Positions 25,545 through 34,991 of a stretch of 64,000 bases of DNA are shown piece after piece; the stretch's first letter is position 1; each line of letters opens with the position of its first letter. The notes below the pieces were generated by a model, which was not told where the DNA came from, ran no database searches, and was given only the letters and a program-made list of their open reading frames with translations. Source of the stretch: Acinetobacter nectaris CIP 110549 (lineage in GTDB: Bacteria; Pseudomonadota; Gammaproteobacteria; Pseudomonadales; Moraxellaceae); assembly GCF_000488215.1 (NCBI RefSeq), contig NZ_KI530712.1:186001-250000 (forward strand). Direction: 5' to 3'. The position numbers and the translations under genes were made by a program.

Positions 25545-26050
25545 GCAGCTTGAGCATCTAGAGGTGTATCAAAATGAATTCTGGACTTGGTGACACTTCT
25601 ATTTTGAATTTTTAAGATATGCTTTTTATTGTATATCTCATTTTTATATTGTTCAAAATTCAATGGTCAGTCCTATTTAGCCGATCCGCAAGGGCTTGTG
25701 TCGCGTCTTACGTTACGCCCTTACGGAGTCTTTAAACTTTGATCTGAAAATGTTCTTACTTTCTCAAATCCAGCACTAATTTTACCGAAAAACAGCTTCG
25801 GAGAACGCATTAACTTAATATGCTATACTATTGGAGCTAGTATGATGAACAACTGTATAATGATACTATTGGAACAACTAACAACCTTGATGGTTCAGTT
25901 CTTTATTACAATATTTCTCAATAAACTGCTGGACAGTTCAAACTGCATTCCTCTGCGAGCTGGATAATCCACTCCAAAGGCATAGTAAATTTACACAAAA
26001 AAATTATTAAAATCAATACATAGTTTTATCAATATCTTCTGAGAATACCA
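25545..26050. other. non-coding junction between phage replication gene and inserted operon
   Basis: A 506-base stretch without a credible gene. It holds an AAGGGC/GCCCTT hairpin (about 25690-25723) and stop codons in all frames. It could be the scar of a deleted phage segment plus the 3' flank of the leftward operon that ends at 26051. Confidence 0.45.
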
Positions 26051-26965
26051 CTATCTTAACTCAATCTCTTTCTTAAACTTATTGTATTGATAACACATGA
26101 TCTGCCCATTTACTAATAACTCAACGGCTTGCTGAATTACTTCTAAAGGCGCAATAAACCACTCTTTTGGTTGATGATTTTTGCCATCTTTATCTGCGAC
26201 CAATAAATCAAGGCAAGATTCACCAAAAAAGGCATGTAGATAATATTCAAATTTTTGAGGATTAATATTGAAAGCTTGATATTCAGCAATGACTTCAACT
26301 TCAGCCATCAAATAGGTAGGCTCTTTTTTTGCATTCGCAATACGTTTATCAACAGTTGTTGTGGCGAAACCAATTTTATAAAGATGATCGTATGATTGGA
26401 TACGTGGATCTGTACTTTTAGATTTTAAAATATAAATATAGCCTGTCGATGTATCATTATCAGTGATACCGCCAAAATTAGTGTAGAAATTGGAATTTGC
26501 TTGTTCATTAGTTTCTGAAACAATACGTCCATCTTTATACAATGCTTTAGCTAATGAACGGTACAGCATGGTTGATTCAGTACCATTCTCAAAGATAGTG
26601 CGTGTTCTACCATCTTTACGGAAACGTTTACCCTCAACTGTTTTAGCTTCAGAAGTAAAATTAATATCTGCGAGATAGACTAACAATCCGCTTAAAACAT
26701 AATAACTCCCTTGAACTAGTTGATATCCCTTATCATTGAAAGGCAACAGGTTACGTTTACCTTCTCGAAGCTCTCTATGAACGTCTTTAAATAAATGCTC
26801 AAACTGATCAAAGTCCTTACAGCGTTTCCGTTTAGCAACTTCATCTGCTGCTGCACGTTGGACAGGCACATGCTTAATTTTAAAGATGTCACCATCTTTA
26901 CCATCATCTAATAGACCAAGATCATCATCATTAAAAATATCTTCAAGTGACTTAATATCTGACAT
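26051..26965 (-). CDS. GIY-YIG (T5orf172-type) nuclease-domain protein
   Basis: A 304-residue protein. The first 20 residues contain LEDIFNDDDLGLLDD, a motif shared with the next protein upstream in the operon. A T5orf172/MUG113 GIY-YIG domain begins near residue 174 with GYIYILKSKS, then LYKIGFATTTVDKRIANA, and a late Glu (FEYYLHAFFGE) as the expected metal ligand. This places a nuclease as the last gene of the methyltransferase-helicase operon, 3 bases after the small gene. The role as the cutting subunit is inferred. Confidence 0.78.
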   Translation of the reverse strand: MSDIKSLEDIFNDDDLGLLDDGKDGDIFKIKHVPVQRAAADEVAKRKRCKDFDQFEHLFKDVHRELREGKRNLLPFNDKGYQLVQGSYYVLSGLLVYLADINFTSEAKTVEGKRFRKDGRTRTIFENGTESTMLYRSLAKALYKDGRIVSETNEQANSNFYTNFGGITDNDTSTGYIYILKSKSTDPRIQSYDHLYKIGFATTTVDKRIANAKKEPTYLMAEVEVIAEYQAFNINPQKFEYYLHAFFGESCLDLLVADKDGKNHQPKEWFIAPLEVIQQAVELLVNGQIMCYQYNKFKKEIELR

Positions 26966-26968
26966 ATT

Positions 26969-27256
26969 TTAGTCCTGATGCGGTGGGAGTAAATTATGTT
27001 CATCATAATCCGCCAAAGCCATGTATTGCTTAGGATTAGTCTTAATCGCTTCTAAACGGCTCGCAAGCATAAACTCCGAAATGTTTTTCATATCCTTAGC
27101 AGGTACACGCCCATGCTGTGCCACAAAATTATTAATTTCGTTAAATTTTGAGACTAGTTGTTCATCAGCAGTGAGGGCAGATGTCTTTTTCTTTACGTTT
27201 AAAAGCCCTAAATCATCATCAGTAATCATATCTTGAAGCCAGCTAAAATCTTCCAT
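26969..27256 (-). CDS. 95-aa acidic protein sharing the DDDLGLL motif
   Basis: No known domain is certain. The N terminus FSWLQDMITDDDLGLLNV echoes the start of the GIY-YIG protein encoded next. The rest (DEQLVSKFNEINNFVAQHGRVP ... RLEAIKTNPKQYMAL) is helical. GGAGTG precedes the ATG; spacing to both neighbours is 3 bases. It may be an adaptor that binds the same partner as the nuclease, or a duplicated N-terminal part of it. Confidence 0.6.
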   Translation of the reverse strand: MEDFSWLQDMITDDDLGLLNVKKKTSALTADEQLVSKFNEINNFVAQHGRVPAKDMKNISEFMLASRLEAIKTNPKQYMALADYDEHNLLPPHQD

Positions 27257-27259
27257 GTT

Positions 27260-29194
27260 TTACACTCCAGCTCGTCTACGTTGCTCACGGATATAGATTA
27301 GGCATTCAGCTAATCGTTTTTCAATTAAGTTATTTGATTCTAGACTAGGCTCACGACCAAACTGAACTTTGAAGGCTTTTAACTTAGGCCATAGCTCAAT
27401 GGCTTCTTCTTGAGTCATACTAATCTTAGTTGCTTCAATTGCTTCCTTAATCAATTTGAGCACATTGACTGTGACTTCTTTTGATAGAATTTCAAACGCT
27501 TTTTGGAATGGATTCACAGATTGAATTAAATCAATATTCAGGTCTTCAATATTGATAAATTTATCTGCCATTCGAATAAACTTTTTATCACCGACTTCTT
27601 TGACTTCTGCTGTGCTAATCACTGAGTCAACGACTAAATATTGACTTACTTCTTCAAGTTCAGCTTTTGTTAAGTCAGGATATTTGGTTTGGATAATCTT
27701 AGGGATAAGGACTTTATTCACTACTTCAGGCTCAACCTTACCTGCTGAACCTGCAATCACCTTAGCATCTTGAAGAATCGCTGCTTTTAGATCCACAAGA
27801 TCATTTTCAATAATTACCTTTGTTTTTACTGTGCTTGGTTCTTTAAACCCTTTGATTGTGAGTGTACCCGGTGGAACAATATCTTCATCATCACGTTTAG
27901 TTTTAAACTTGAAGTTTGGTGCTAGTATTTGTTCCATTAATAAAGATGCAGTAATAGCTTTCAGCATATTATTTACTGCAAATTTTACCTCTGTATCTTG
28001 TGCATCTGGTTGAGCAATAAGATTGGTAAATTGCGCATGTGATTTGTTCGAACTATCTCGTGTACAACGTCCCACAATCTGCACAATTTCAGTCAAAGAT
28101 CCACGGTAACCAATTGTTAAAGCATGCTCACAGAATTGCCAGTCAAAGCCTTCTTTTGCCATACCAATTGCGATAATAAGATCAAGATCATCTACAGTTT
28201 TAATATTACGCAGATATTCAACAACTTTATCACGTCCATCTTCTTCAACTAGATCTGCAACTTTTAAAAGTTTTCCATCTGACCGTTTTATCGTAATAAT
28301 TCCAGTTTGATCATCTTTAATAATGAACTCACCAATAATTTCAAGGATGGCGTCAACTTCATCATATTTATCTTTACTTGATTCACCTGAATTAGGATGG
28401 GGAATATGAATGATCGTCTTTTTGTCAGTATCAAGAACTTTTTTTAGAGCAATAATCCCTTCGTCATCTTCTTTAAAGTAACGTCCTTTATAAAAGTGGT
28501 AGCCAATACCTAATGACTTTAAATAGGTATAGCCATTGAGTTGTTCGTAATAGTTAAAAGAAACTTTATCAAATTTTGCTTCATCTTCAGGCGTAAGTAC
28601 AGGAACACTATCACCACGGAAATATGATCCTGTCATCGCAACAATATGAGCCGAGGTATTGTTCATTAAGGATTTAAGAACATTACCTAAAATATTATCA
28701 GCATCTGCTGAAACATGGTGGAATTCATCAATTGCCACTAATGTATTATCAAATACATGATCTTCAAGCTCTTCAAAAGCAAATCTTAACGTGGCATGTG
28801 TACATACTAAAATTTGATCCGTGCCTTCCATAAAGCGTTTAAAGGCTTTTACTTTGCTTTTATCACCACCAGCAGTACATAAGTTATTTTCAGGTTTGAT
28901 ATCCCAATCTGCAAAAAAGCCACTTTCGCTCAGCTTGGTGCTGGCAAATGAACCACCAATAGAGCGTTCAGGTACGGCTACAATGACTTTACTCAACCCT
29001 TGGTTATGTATCTTATCTAAACCCAAAAACATTAATGCACGAGACTTACCTGATGCGGGTGGGGCTTTTAAGAGTAGATACTGACTATTACGAGATTGAA
29101 AGGCACGAGCTTGCATCGCTCTCATGCCCATATTATTTATTGAAGTGGATTTACCTGTTTGATTATACTCAATATTTATAATATCTATTGTCAT
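27260..29194 (-). CDS. superfamily 2 DEAD/DEAH-type helicase
   Basis: A 644-residue protein with motif I APPASGKSRA (residues 44-53), motif II as DEFHH (about 154-158), motif III-like AMTGSY, and motif VI QIVGRCTRDS near residue 375. The C-terminal 250 residues are helical and specific to this family. It starts one base after the methyltransferase stop. In type I and III restriction and in related systems such a motor translocates on or remodels DNA. The partner nuclease is presumably the GIY-YIG protein. Confidence 0.85.
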   Translation of the reverse strand: MTIDIINIEYNQTGKSTSINNMGMRAMQARAFQSRNSQYLLLKAPPASGKSRALMFLGLDKIHNQGLSKVIVAVPERSIGGSFASTKLSESGFFADWDIKPENNLCTAGGDKSKVKAFKRFMEGTDQILVCTHATLRFAFEELEDHVFDNTLVAIDEFHHVSADADNILGNVLKSLMNNTSAHIVAMTGSYFRGDSVPVLTPEDEAKFDKVSFNYYEQLNGYTYLKSLGIGYHFYKGRYFKEDDEGIIALKKVLDTDKKTIIHIPHPNSGESSKDKYDEVDAILEIIGEFIIKDDQTGIITIKRSDGKLLKVADLVEEDGRDKVVEYLRNIKTVDDLDLIIAIGMAKEGFDWQFCEHALTIGYRGSLTEIVQIVGRCTRDSSNKSHAQFTNLIAQPDAQDTEVKFAVNNMLKAITASLLMEQILAPNFKFKTKRDDEDIVPPGTLTIKGFKEPSTVKTKVIIENDLVDLKAAILQDAKVIAGSAGKVEPEVVNKVLIPKIIQTKYPDLTKAELEEVSQYLVVDSVISTAEVKEVGDKKFIRMADKFINIEDLNIDLIQSVNPFQKAFEILSKEVTVNVLKLIKEAIEATKISMTQEEAIELWPKLKAFKVQFGREPSLESNNLIEKRLAECLIYIREQRRRAGV

Positions 29195-29195
29195 A

Positions 29196-31886
29196 TTAAT
29201 CCCTTACTGCATGATCGTATAATTGAAATAAAACTTTTAATCTTTCACTATCGTCTTTAAATAGAGTTTTATTAAAGATAGAATCTACTGCAAGATCTAG
29301 TTGATTATGTTTTTCACGTAATTTGATTGGCATATCATCAGAGTACAAATCACCAAGTTTTTTGTTAAAATATTGCTCTCTTTCCTCAATAATCTCCAAA
29401 CTTAATATTCTTATTCTATCCACTAAATCATTAGATATTTTATTCGGAAATGGAAATGTATTGTAACAAATCTTAGATGAATATCTGATTCCATTGCCGA
29501 AGCGGCCAGAAACAGCAGCAGCCCAAACCATATGTATTCGCGAGGACAATACTCCAAAGTAAAAAATATCTGAGCTAGAAACAACATTAAGTAAATCACT
29601 TGAAATAATTGATTTATCAAAATATGCTACAGGGAAATACTCTATATCAGCAGGAGAAACCTTAGGGATTACTATATAGTCACTATTTGGAAAGTTTTCC
29701 ACGTGGAACTTTTTGGGTGTTTCAGCCAAACGTATGGTTGGTGTGCTTGAACTTGCTAGTCGAAAATTTCTGACTTTTTGGATACGCTCTAAAGTCTTTG
29801 GCAATTTGTTAAGCATATCTACAGGAATATCTTTTACAACTAAACAATATCTAGGATTTCCATTCTTTAATTCTTGTGTTCCATACCATAGTCTAAAAAA
29901 AGATTCAGATGCTGGTTCTTCTCTAATAAATTCATTTTTTTCTTCTAGAGAAAAAAGATAATTACCATCATCAATAGGTTTATTCCCTATTCCCATTGTA
30001 GGTAAATTTCCTGATAAAGGTTTTGATCTACTCTTCACAAAACTTATTGCAGAATCAGTTAAATATGGGCTTATTCGATTCACTGTCTGCCAGAGGTTTT
30101 CTCTTAATATTTTTTTCGTATTACTATAATCTTTTGAAATTCCAATAATTACACAATATACCCCAGCTTGTCTTTTTGCATTATTACTCCATTTAAAAGA
30201 TGGAATAGTAAAGATTATTTCCGATTCTTCTAAAAGGGTTGGCCATAAGCTATTTATTTGCTCACCTTGACAAATTGAACTAGTAGAAACAAAGGAAAAC
30301 CTCTGAGACCCTCTTATATATTCACATGCTTTATAGAACCATCCAGAAATATAGTCAACACTAGCATACGGTATATTCGTGTCGCTAAAAAGTTGCTTCA
30401 ACTCGTTTTTTTGATTTTCTGTTTGCTTTCGAGCTCCATAATAAGGAGGATTCCCTAAAATATAGATTTCTTCGCCATTATTGCTTAGTACTTTATTCCA
30501 ATCGTATGTCAAGGCATTAGCACATATGATAGTTCCAGAAGATTTCAATGGTAATAAAGGAATTACTTCTCCAAATTCATCTTTGAAAACTGAATTCATT
30601 TGATGTTCAGCTAACCAAAGCGAAAGAATGGCTACTTCGTGAGCAAAATCATCAATTTCTATCCCATAAAATTGAGAAACCTGAATCACTGAGAAAGGTT
30701 TTGAAAATTGACCTGTTTTTTCTAGTTCTAACTCTTGAATACGTTTTAATAGCTCCATTTCAAATTTACGAAGCTCTTTATACGCAATAATAAGAAAGTT
30801 TCCTGAACCACAAGCAGGATCAAAAATTTTAAGTTGTCCCAAGCGTTGCTGTAGTTTTAATAGTTTACTAACACTGTCTTGGTTTTTCTCTAATTCTTCA
30901 TAAAGATCATTTAAGAATAAAGGTTCAATTACCTTCATTATATTTGGAACAGATGTATAGTGCTGTCCCATCTTGCTACGTTGCTCGGTATGAACAACCG
31001 CTTGGAACATAGAGCCAAAAATATCAGGGTTAATATCAGACCAATCTAATTCACCACCACACTCAATTAAAATCTGACGTGATTTACGTGTAAATGTTGG
31101 AACTTGAATATCGTCTTTAAACAAACCACCGTTTACATAGGGAAAATCTGATAAGTAATCAGGTAAATCTGTTTCACGATCTTCAGCAGATTGGTTTAAC
31201 ACTTTGAATAATCTACCAATCAAAGATGATAAATCTGATCCATCTTCATTGCTCTTAGATATTGCCGAAGTGAACTGTTTATCTTGAAAAATTTCAGTAT
31301 CTTCAGCAAAATAACAAAATAAAAGTCTAGATAAGAAAATATTGAGTTGATGTAAGTTCTCTTTATTATTTAAGTCATCTTCATCGAAATTATCTGCTTT
31401 AATTTCATCAAATAGCTTTGCTAGTTTCTCAGCAGCCTTAACATCAGCAGGGTTTTCACCTTGATATACTGCTTTTTCCATGCCTGCCCATGGTAGGAAG
31501 AAATCAAATTTCTTTGCTAAATCATTAAATGGAACATCCAAAGTATCTTGTGTTTTAGTATCAACAGCCAAAAGAGTTTTAAAGTCCGTCACGATCAAGA
31601 AACGAACCTTATTACTCTTAGTGCGTTTTTCTTTCCTTATCTGATCTATGAGACTGTGTAGATCATGTTGTTCTGCAATTTTGAAGTATATTTGGCGCTT
31701 CCAAAAAACGGTGTTTTCCTTATCCTCAGCTAAATTACGCTCACCATTACGCACTCGTCCAATAGATTGGCTACGATGTCCATAAGCTAAAAGCAACTCA
31801 TAGATAAAGTCTTGTTTATTTAGCTCATCTTGAGCAATTTTATAGATGAGCTGTTTAACATTTTCTTCGATTTGGACAATATTCAT
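29196..31886 (-). CDS. N6-adenine DNA methyltransferase, MmeI/Eco57I-like architecture without an obvious nuclease motif
   Basis: An 896-residue protein. The N-terminal region and helical spacer (FLSRLLFCYFAEDTEIF, about residue 205) are MmeI-like. The methyltransferase core has motif I DPACGSGNF near residue 358 and motif IV ILGNPPYYGA near 475, the NPPY type that methylates adenine. A TRD-like region follows and the C terminus has GNGIRYSSKICYNTFPFP. Type IIG enzymes carry a D-ExK nuclease at the N terminus; none is clear here, which fits a separate nuclease in the operon. First gene of the four-gene unit. Confidence 0.85.
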   Translation of the reverse strand: MNIVQIEENVKQLIYKIAQDELNKQDFIYELLLAYGHRSQSIGRVRNGERNLAEDKENTVFWKRQIYFKIAEQHDLHSLIDQIRKEKRTKSNKVRFLIVTDFKTLLAVDTKTQDTLDVPFNDLAKKFDFFLPWAGMEKAVYQGENPADVKAAEKLAKLFDEIKADNFDEDDLNNKENLHQLNIFLSRLLFCYFAEDTEIFQDKQFTSAISKSNEDGSDLSSLIGRLFKVLNQSAEDRETDLPDYLSDFPYVNGGLFKDDIQVPTFTRKSRQILIECGGELDWSDINPDIFGSMFQAVVHTEQRSKMGQHYTSVPNIMKVIEPLFLNDLYEELEKNQDSVSKLLKLQQRLGQLKIFDPACGSGNFLIIAYKELRKFEMELLKRIQELELEKTGQFSKPFSVIQVSQFYGIEIDDFAHEVAILSLWLAEHQMNSVFKDEFGEVIPLLPLKSSGTIICANALTYDWNKVLSNNGEEIYILGNPPYYGARKQTENQKNELKQLFSDTNIPYASVDYISGWFYKACEYIRGSQRFSFVSTSSICQGEQINSLWPTLLEESEIIFTIPSFKWSNNAKRQAGVYCVIIGISKDYSNTKKILRENLWQTVNRISPYLTDSAISFVKSRSKPLSGNLPTMGIGNKPIDDGNYLFSLEEKNEFIREEPASESFFRLWYGTQELKNGNPRYCLVVKDIPVDMLNKLPKTLERIQKVRNFRLASSSTPTIRLAETPKKFHVENFPNSDYIVIPKVSPADIEYFPVAYFDKSIISSDLLNVVSSSDIFYFGVLSSRIHMVWAAAVSGRFGNGIRYSSKICYNTFPFPNKISNDLVDRIRILSLEIIEEREQYFNKKLGDLYSDDMPIKLREKHNQLDLAVDSIFNKTLFKDDSERLKVLFQLYDHAVRD

Positions 31887-31985
31887 TTGTATAGATGACC
31901 GTATTAAAGCTAATAATTAGTTTATAGAAACACTAATTTAAATTAAATGAAATTTCTTATGTACACGACACATAATGACGTAGTG

Positions 31986-32999
31986 CTAATCAAAATCAAT
32001 AGGGTGTTTAATGTGAAACTCTGAATCATTCAAAATATTTTGAATATATTTTTTTTCATTAAAATCCTGAATAAGTCGTGATCTAAGTGAATCAAACCCA
32101 TCCCAGTAGTGGTCATCTAACAAACGATTTGGCAGTTTATCTGCTAAATCATCCATCCATGGTATAAAATGTAGCCGATCAATTAACGGCAAAGGATGAA
32201 CCATTGAAGACTCAATTAATTTTGAAGATTCTGCTGATAATAAAAAACTATAAATATTGGGGTGATTGCTAGAACTATTATATTTCTCCAAAGTTTTAAA
32301 CAGTAAGCATAAATAAAGTAATGAATTATAACCTCCAACCCCATTCACATCACTAATATGATATGGGGTATGAAAACACTCTAAATATCTATTAGAGTAT
32401 AGCTTAGCTATAAATAGAGAGCCTTCAGTATTCATGCTACGAATAAACTTAACTTCGGTTACTGATTGATCTTTTAGAAAATCTTTTTCAGGGTTAGATG
32501 TTAACAACCTTTTTAGATCTTTATCTAAATACTCATCGAAACGAAAGCTTTCAATTTTAAATGGCTTTTCTTTCCCAAATAGTAACCAATTGGAATTTGC
32601 TGATAAAAAATTTGAAATTTTTTCTAGTTGATTAAAAGTTGGCTCCATTTCTGCTCTGAACCATGACTCCGCACTATCTGCCGAATCTTCACCGATTTTA
32701 TATGCCAATTCTGCAATCGTAAGCTCAGAAAAAAATTTACTTTTTTTAATTTCACTGAATAAAAATTGAAGTCGTTCAGCTACATCTTTCTTTCGTTGTG
32801 TCGGTGTTCTTGATTGCAAAAAGTTTTCAATAACTTTAGCTGCTTCAAGATGGACATTATTATCCATCACAAACGAATCATATAGACGAGACATTGTCTC
32901 AGAATTGATGGATCTTTGATTTATCTTAGCGACTTCATCAATTTTTAACTTTAAATCTTCTGGAATTCGAAGATTAAACTGAATATCTTTTTTTTTCAT
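31986..32999 (-). CDS. Arc-type ribbon-helix-helix protein with a long C-terminal domain
   Basis: A 337-residue protein. The first 50 residues are RHH (IQFNLRIPEDLKLKIDEVAKINQRSINSE). Residues about 60-150 look like a HTH/XRE-type region (ELTIAELAYKIGEDSADSAESWFRAE). The remaining 190 residues are unrecognised. The ATG at 32999 has GGA before it; an upstream GTG at 33008 is also open. It lies upstream of and on the same strand as the methyltransferase, and divergent from a mini-RHH gene, so it is the likely operon regulator. It may do more, given its size. Confidence 0.65.
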   Translation of the reverse strand: MKKKDIQFNLRIPEDLKLKIDEVAKINQRSINSETMSRLYDSFVMDNNVHLEAAKVIENFLQSRTPTQRKKDVAERLQFLFSEIKKSKFFSELTIAELAYKIGEDSADSAESWFRAEMEPTFNQLEKISNFLSANSNWLLFGKEKPFKIESFRFDEYLDKDLKRLLTSNPEKDFLKDQSVTEVKFIRSMNTEGSLFIAKLYSNRYLECFHTPYHISDVNGVGGYNSLLYLCLLFKTLEKYNSSSNHPNIYSFLLSAESSKLIESSMVHPLPLIDRLHFIPWMDDLADKLPNRLLDDHYWDGFDSLRSRLIQDFNEKKYIQNILNDSEFHIKHPIDFD

Positions 33000-33008
33000 G
33001 GATTCCAC

Positions 33009-33114
33009 GGACAGTAGGAATTGGCAATAGTAGCATTATGATGCAAAAAAACTATTGCGCATATAGAATCATTTCACTACTATAGAATCAAAATACTACT
33101 ATCGAGCAATAATC
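33009..33114. promoter_or_regulatory. divergent control region between two RHH genes
   Basis: The 106 bases contain repeated ACTAT-type words: GCAATAGTAGCAT, AACTATTGCGCATATAGAATC, ACTACTATAGAATC and ATACTACTATCGAGCAATA. They form inverted and direct repeats such as GCAATAGT/ACTATTGC, as expected for RHH operators between divergent promoters. Confidence 0.5.
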
Positions 33115-33267
33115 ATGCAAGCAACTAAACAATTAAATTTAAGATTGCCTGAAGAGTTAGTAATTTGGGTAAGAAAAATGGCAAAGAAAAGACATCAATC
33201 AATGAATTCTTATATGTTGACTGAACTTGAACGAATGCAAAAGGAGGCTAGAAATGAGCTAAATTAA
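33115..33267 (+). CDS. mini Arc-like ribbon-helix-helix protein (50 aa)
   Basis: MQATKQLNLRLPEELVIWVR begins with the RHH strand and continues with a helix and turn (KKRHQSMNSYMLTELE). It is essentially Arc-sized. It diverges from the RHH-fusion gene and echoes the Arc/Mnt pair of P22 immI. A classical Shine-Dalgarno is weak. Confidence 0.7.
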   Translation: MQATKQLNLRLPEELVIWVRKMAKKRHQSMNSYMLTELERMQKEARNELN

Positions 33268-33446
33268 TTTTAATTTTCACCTTGTGGAGAAAGATCAATG
33301 ACCCATGCGGGAACATGAGCCATTGAAAGGTGTCTTTGACTATGGACACACCTAGCATTTTCTTTAATTACTTCTTGAAAGTCAATAAAGCAAAATGCTT
33401 ACATCTTTCTTCCTTAATTCATTGATATGGTTTTGGGAGTTTTTAA

Positions 33447-34991
33447 ATGAAAATACCTGTTGTTATACAAAGAAAAATTGTTGAATTTTTAGCACAAGGG
33501 CATACACATCGACAAATCGCTAAGCGAGTGAGGGTATCCCCGACAACCGTTGGTGTTGTTGCTAAAAAATTAAATGAAATTCAAATATCAGCTACTGAGG
33601 TATTAAATACATCTAATCAAGAATTTATAGACATCGTACAAACTGGTGTCGTGAAAAATGTCGAAAAGTGTAAACCCTTGCCAGATTTCACATATATTCA
33701 TGATCAAATGAAGATCAGAGATATGACATTCAAGCAATTATGGCTTGAATTTAAAGAAGTGCAACCTGATGGCATTTCTTATTCTCGCTTTGCAAGATTA
33801 TATAAAGAATGGGCTAAAAAATTACATCCGTCAATGCGGCAACATTTTACTGCTGGACAGACATTATTAGTAGATTTTTGTGGAAAAACTATGCCTGTCT
33901 ACGATGCTAATTCAGGCAAGGTGAGAAATGTTCAGATCTTTGTAGGTGTGTTAGGGGCTTCAAGTTTAATCACTGTGATTGCAGTTGAAACTCAACAGAC
34001 ACATGATTGGTTGAAATGTTTTACAGCAACTTTTGATCGGATTAGTGGTGTTCCAAAAGAAGTGATCACTGATAACCTGAAAGCAGCAGTGATTAAAACA
34101 GGACGAAATGGCACAGAGTTTAATAAGACATTTGAGCAATTTGCTGAATATCATGATTTCGCAATATTAAATACTCGTCCTAGAACCCCACAGGACAAAG
34201 GCCTAGCTGAAGTATCTGTTCAAATTGTTCAGCGCTCAATTTTAGTCAAGCTGAGAGATCGAAATTTTTTCTCACTTGATGAATTACAAAAAGCTCTTGA
34301 TGTTGAAGTTGATAAAATCAATCGAGCCATGACAAAACGTTTTCCTGAAAGTCGTTGGGATCGTTTTAATCGTTTTGAGAAAAGAGAATTATTAGCGCTG
34401 CCTGCACACCCATACCCATTTTCAAAATGGATATTTCAACAAACAGTCTCTGAATTTTATCAATTTACAGTTGATGGGAATATTTATTCTATTCCCTATA
34501 CTCTAATTGGTAAGAAGTTGGATATTGGCATTACAAGCCGTGAAGTACAATTTTTTTATGAAAATGAAATAATTGCTTCACACGACTTACTGACAGGCTA
34601 TGGTGAAGCAAGTATTCTAGAAGAGCATATGCCAGCTAACCACAGACTTTATAATACTTTAAGCCCAGCGAGCATTAAGCAATGGGCAAAATCTGTTGGA
34701 AATTATGTTTATAAGTTTGTTGAACAAGTTTTAAATAAGTCCAAACATCTCGCTCGAAATATTAAATCCTTGAATAAACTGAGAGATTATATTTTAGAAA
34801 ATAAGCTTGATTCTGTAATCAATCAAGCCTGTGAATATGCATTAAAATATAATCTATTAGCAGTTACAGACCTATTGTATGTACTCAAAAATAGAAAATA
34901 TATCCACTCCATGAGTGCCCATAAAACAATCAATCTTTCAGCTCATGCAAATCTTCGGGGTGCTGATTATTTTGGAGGTGATGCAAGATGA
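33447..34991 (+). CDS. istA: IS21-family transposase IstA
   Basis: A 514-residue transposase. The N-terminal HTH (HTHRQIAKRVRVSPTTVGVVAKKL) is followed by a DDE core: LLVDFCGK holds the first Asp, EVITDNLKAA the second, and DKGLAEVSVQ holds the Glu. The length matches IstA (about 500). It acts with the ATPase IstB. Confidence 0.92.
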   Translation: MKIPVVIQRKIVEFLAQGHTHRQIAKRVRVSPTTVGVVAKKLNEIQISATEVLNTSNQEFIDIVQTGVVKNVEKCKPLPDFTYIHDQMKIRDMTFKQLWLEFKEVQPDGISYSRFARLYKEWAKKLHPSMRQHFTAGQTLLVDFCGKTMPVYDANSGKVRNVQIFVGVLGASSLITVIAVETQQTHDWLKCFTATFDRISGVPKEVITDNLKAAVIKTGRNGTEFNKTFEQFAEYHDFAILNTRPRTPQDKGLAEVSVQIVQRSILVKLRDRNFFSLDELQKALDVEVDKINRAMTKRFPESRWDRFNRFEKRELLALPAHPYPFSKWIFQQTVSEFYQFTVDGNIYSIPYTLIGKKLDIGITSREVQFFYENEIIASHDLLTGYGEASILEEHMPANHRLYNTLSPASIKQWAKSVGNYVYKFVEQVLNKSKHLARNIKSLNKLRDYILENKLDSVINQACEYALKYNLLAVTDLLYVLKNRKYIHSMSAHKTINLSAHANLRGADYFGGDAR

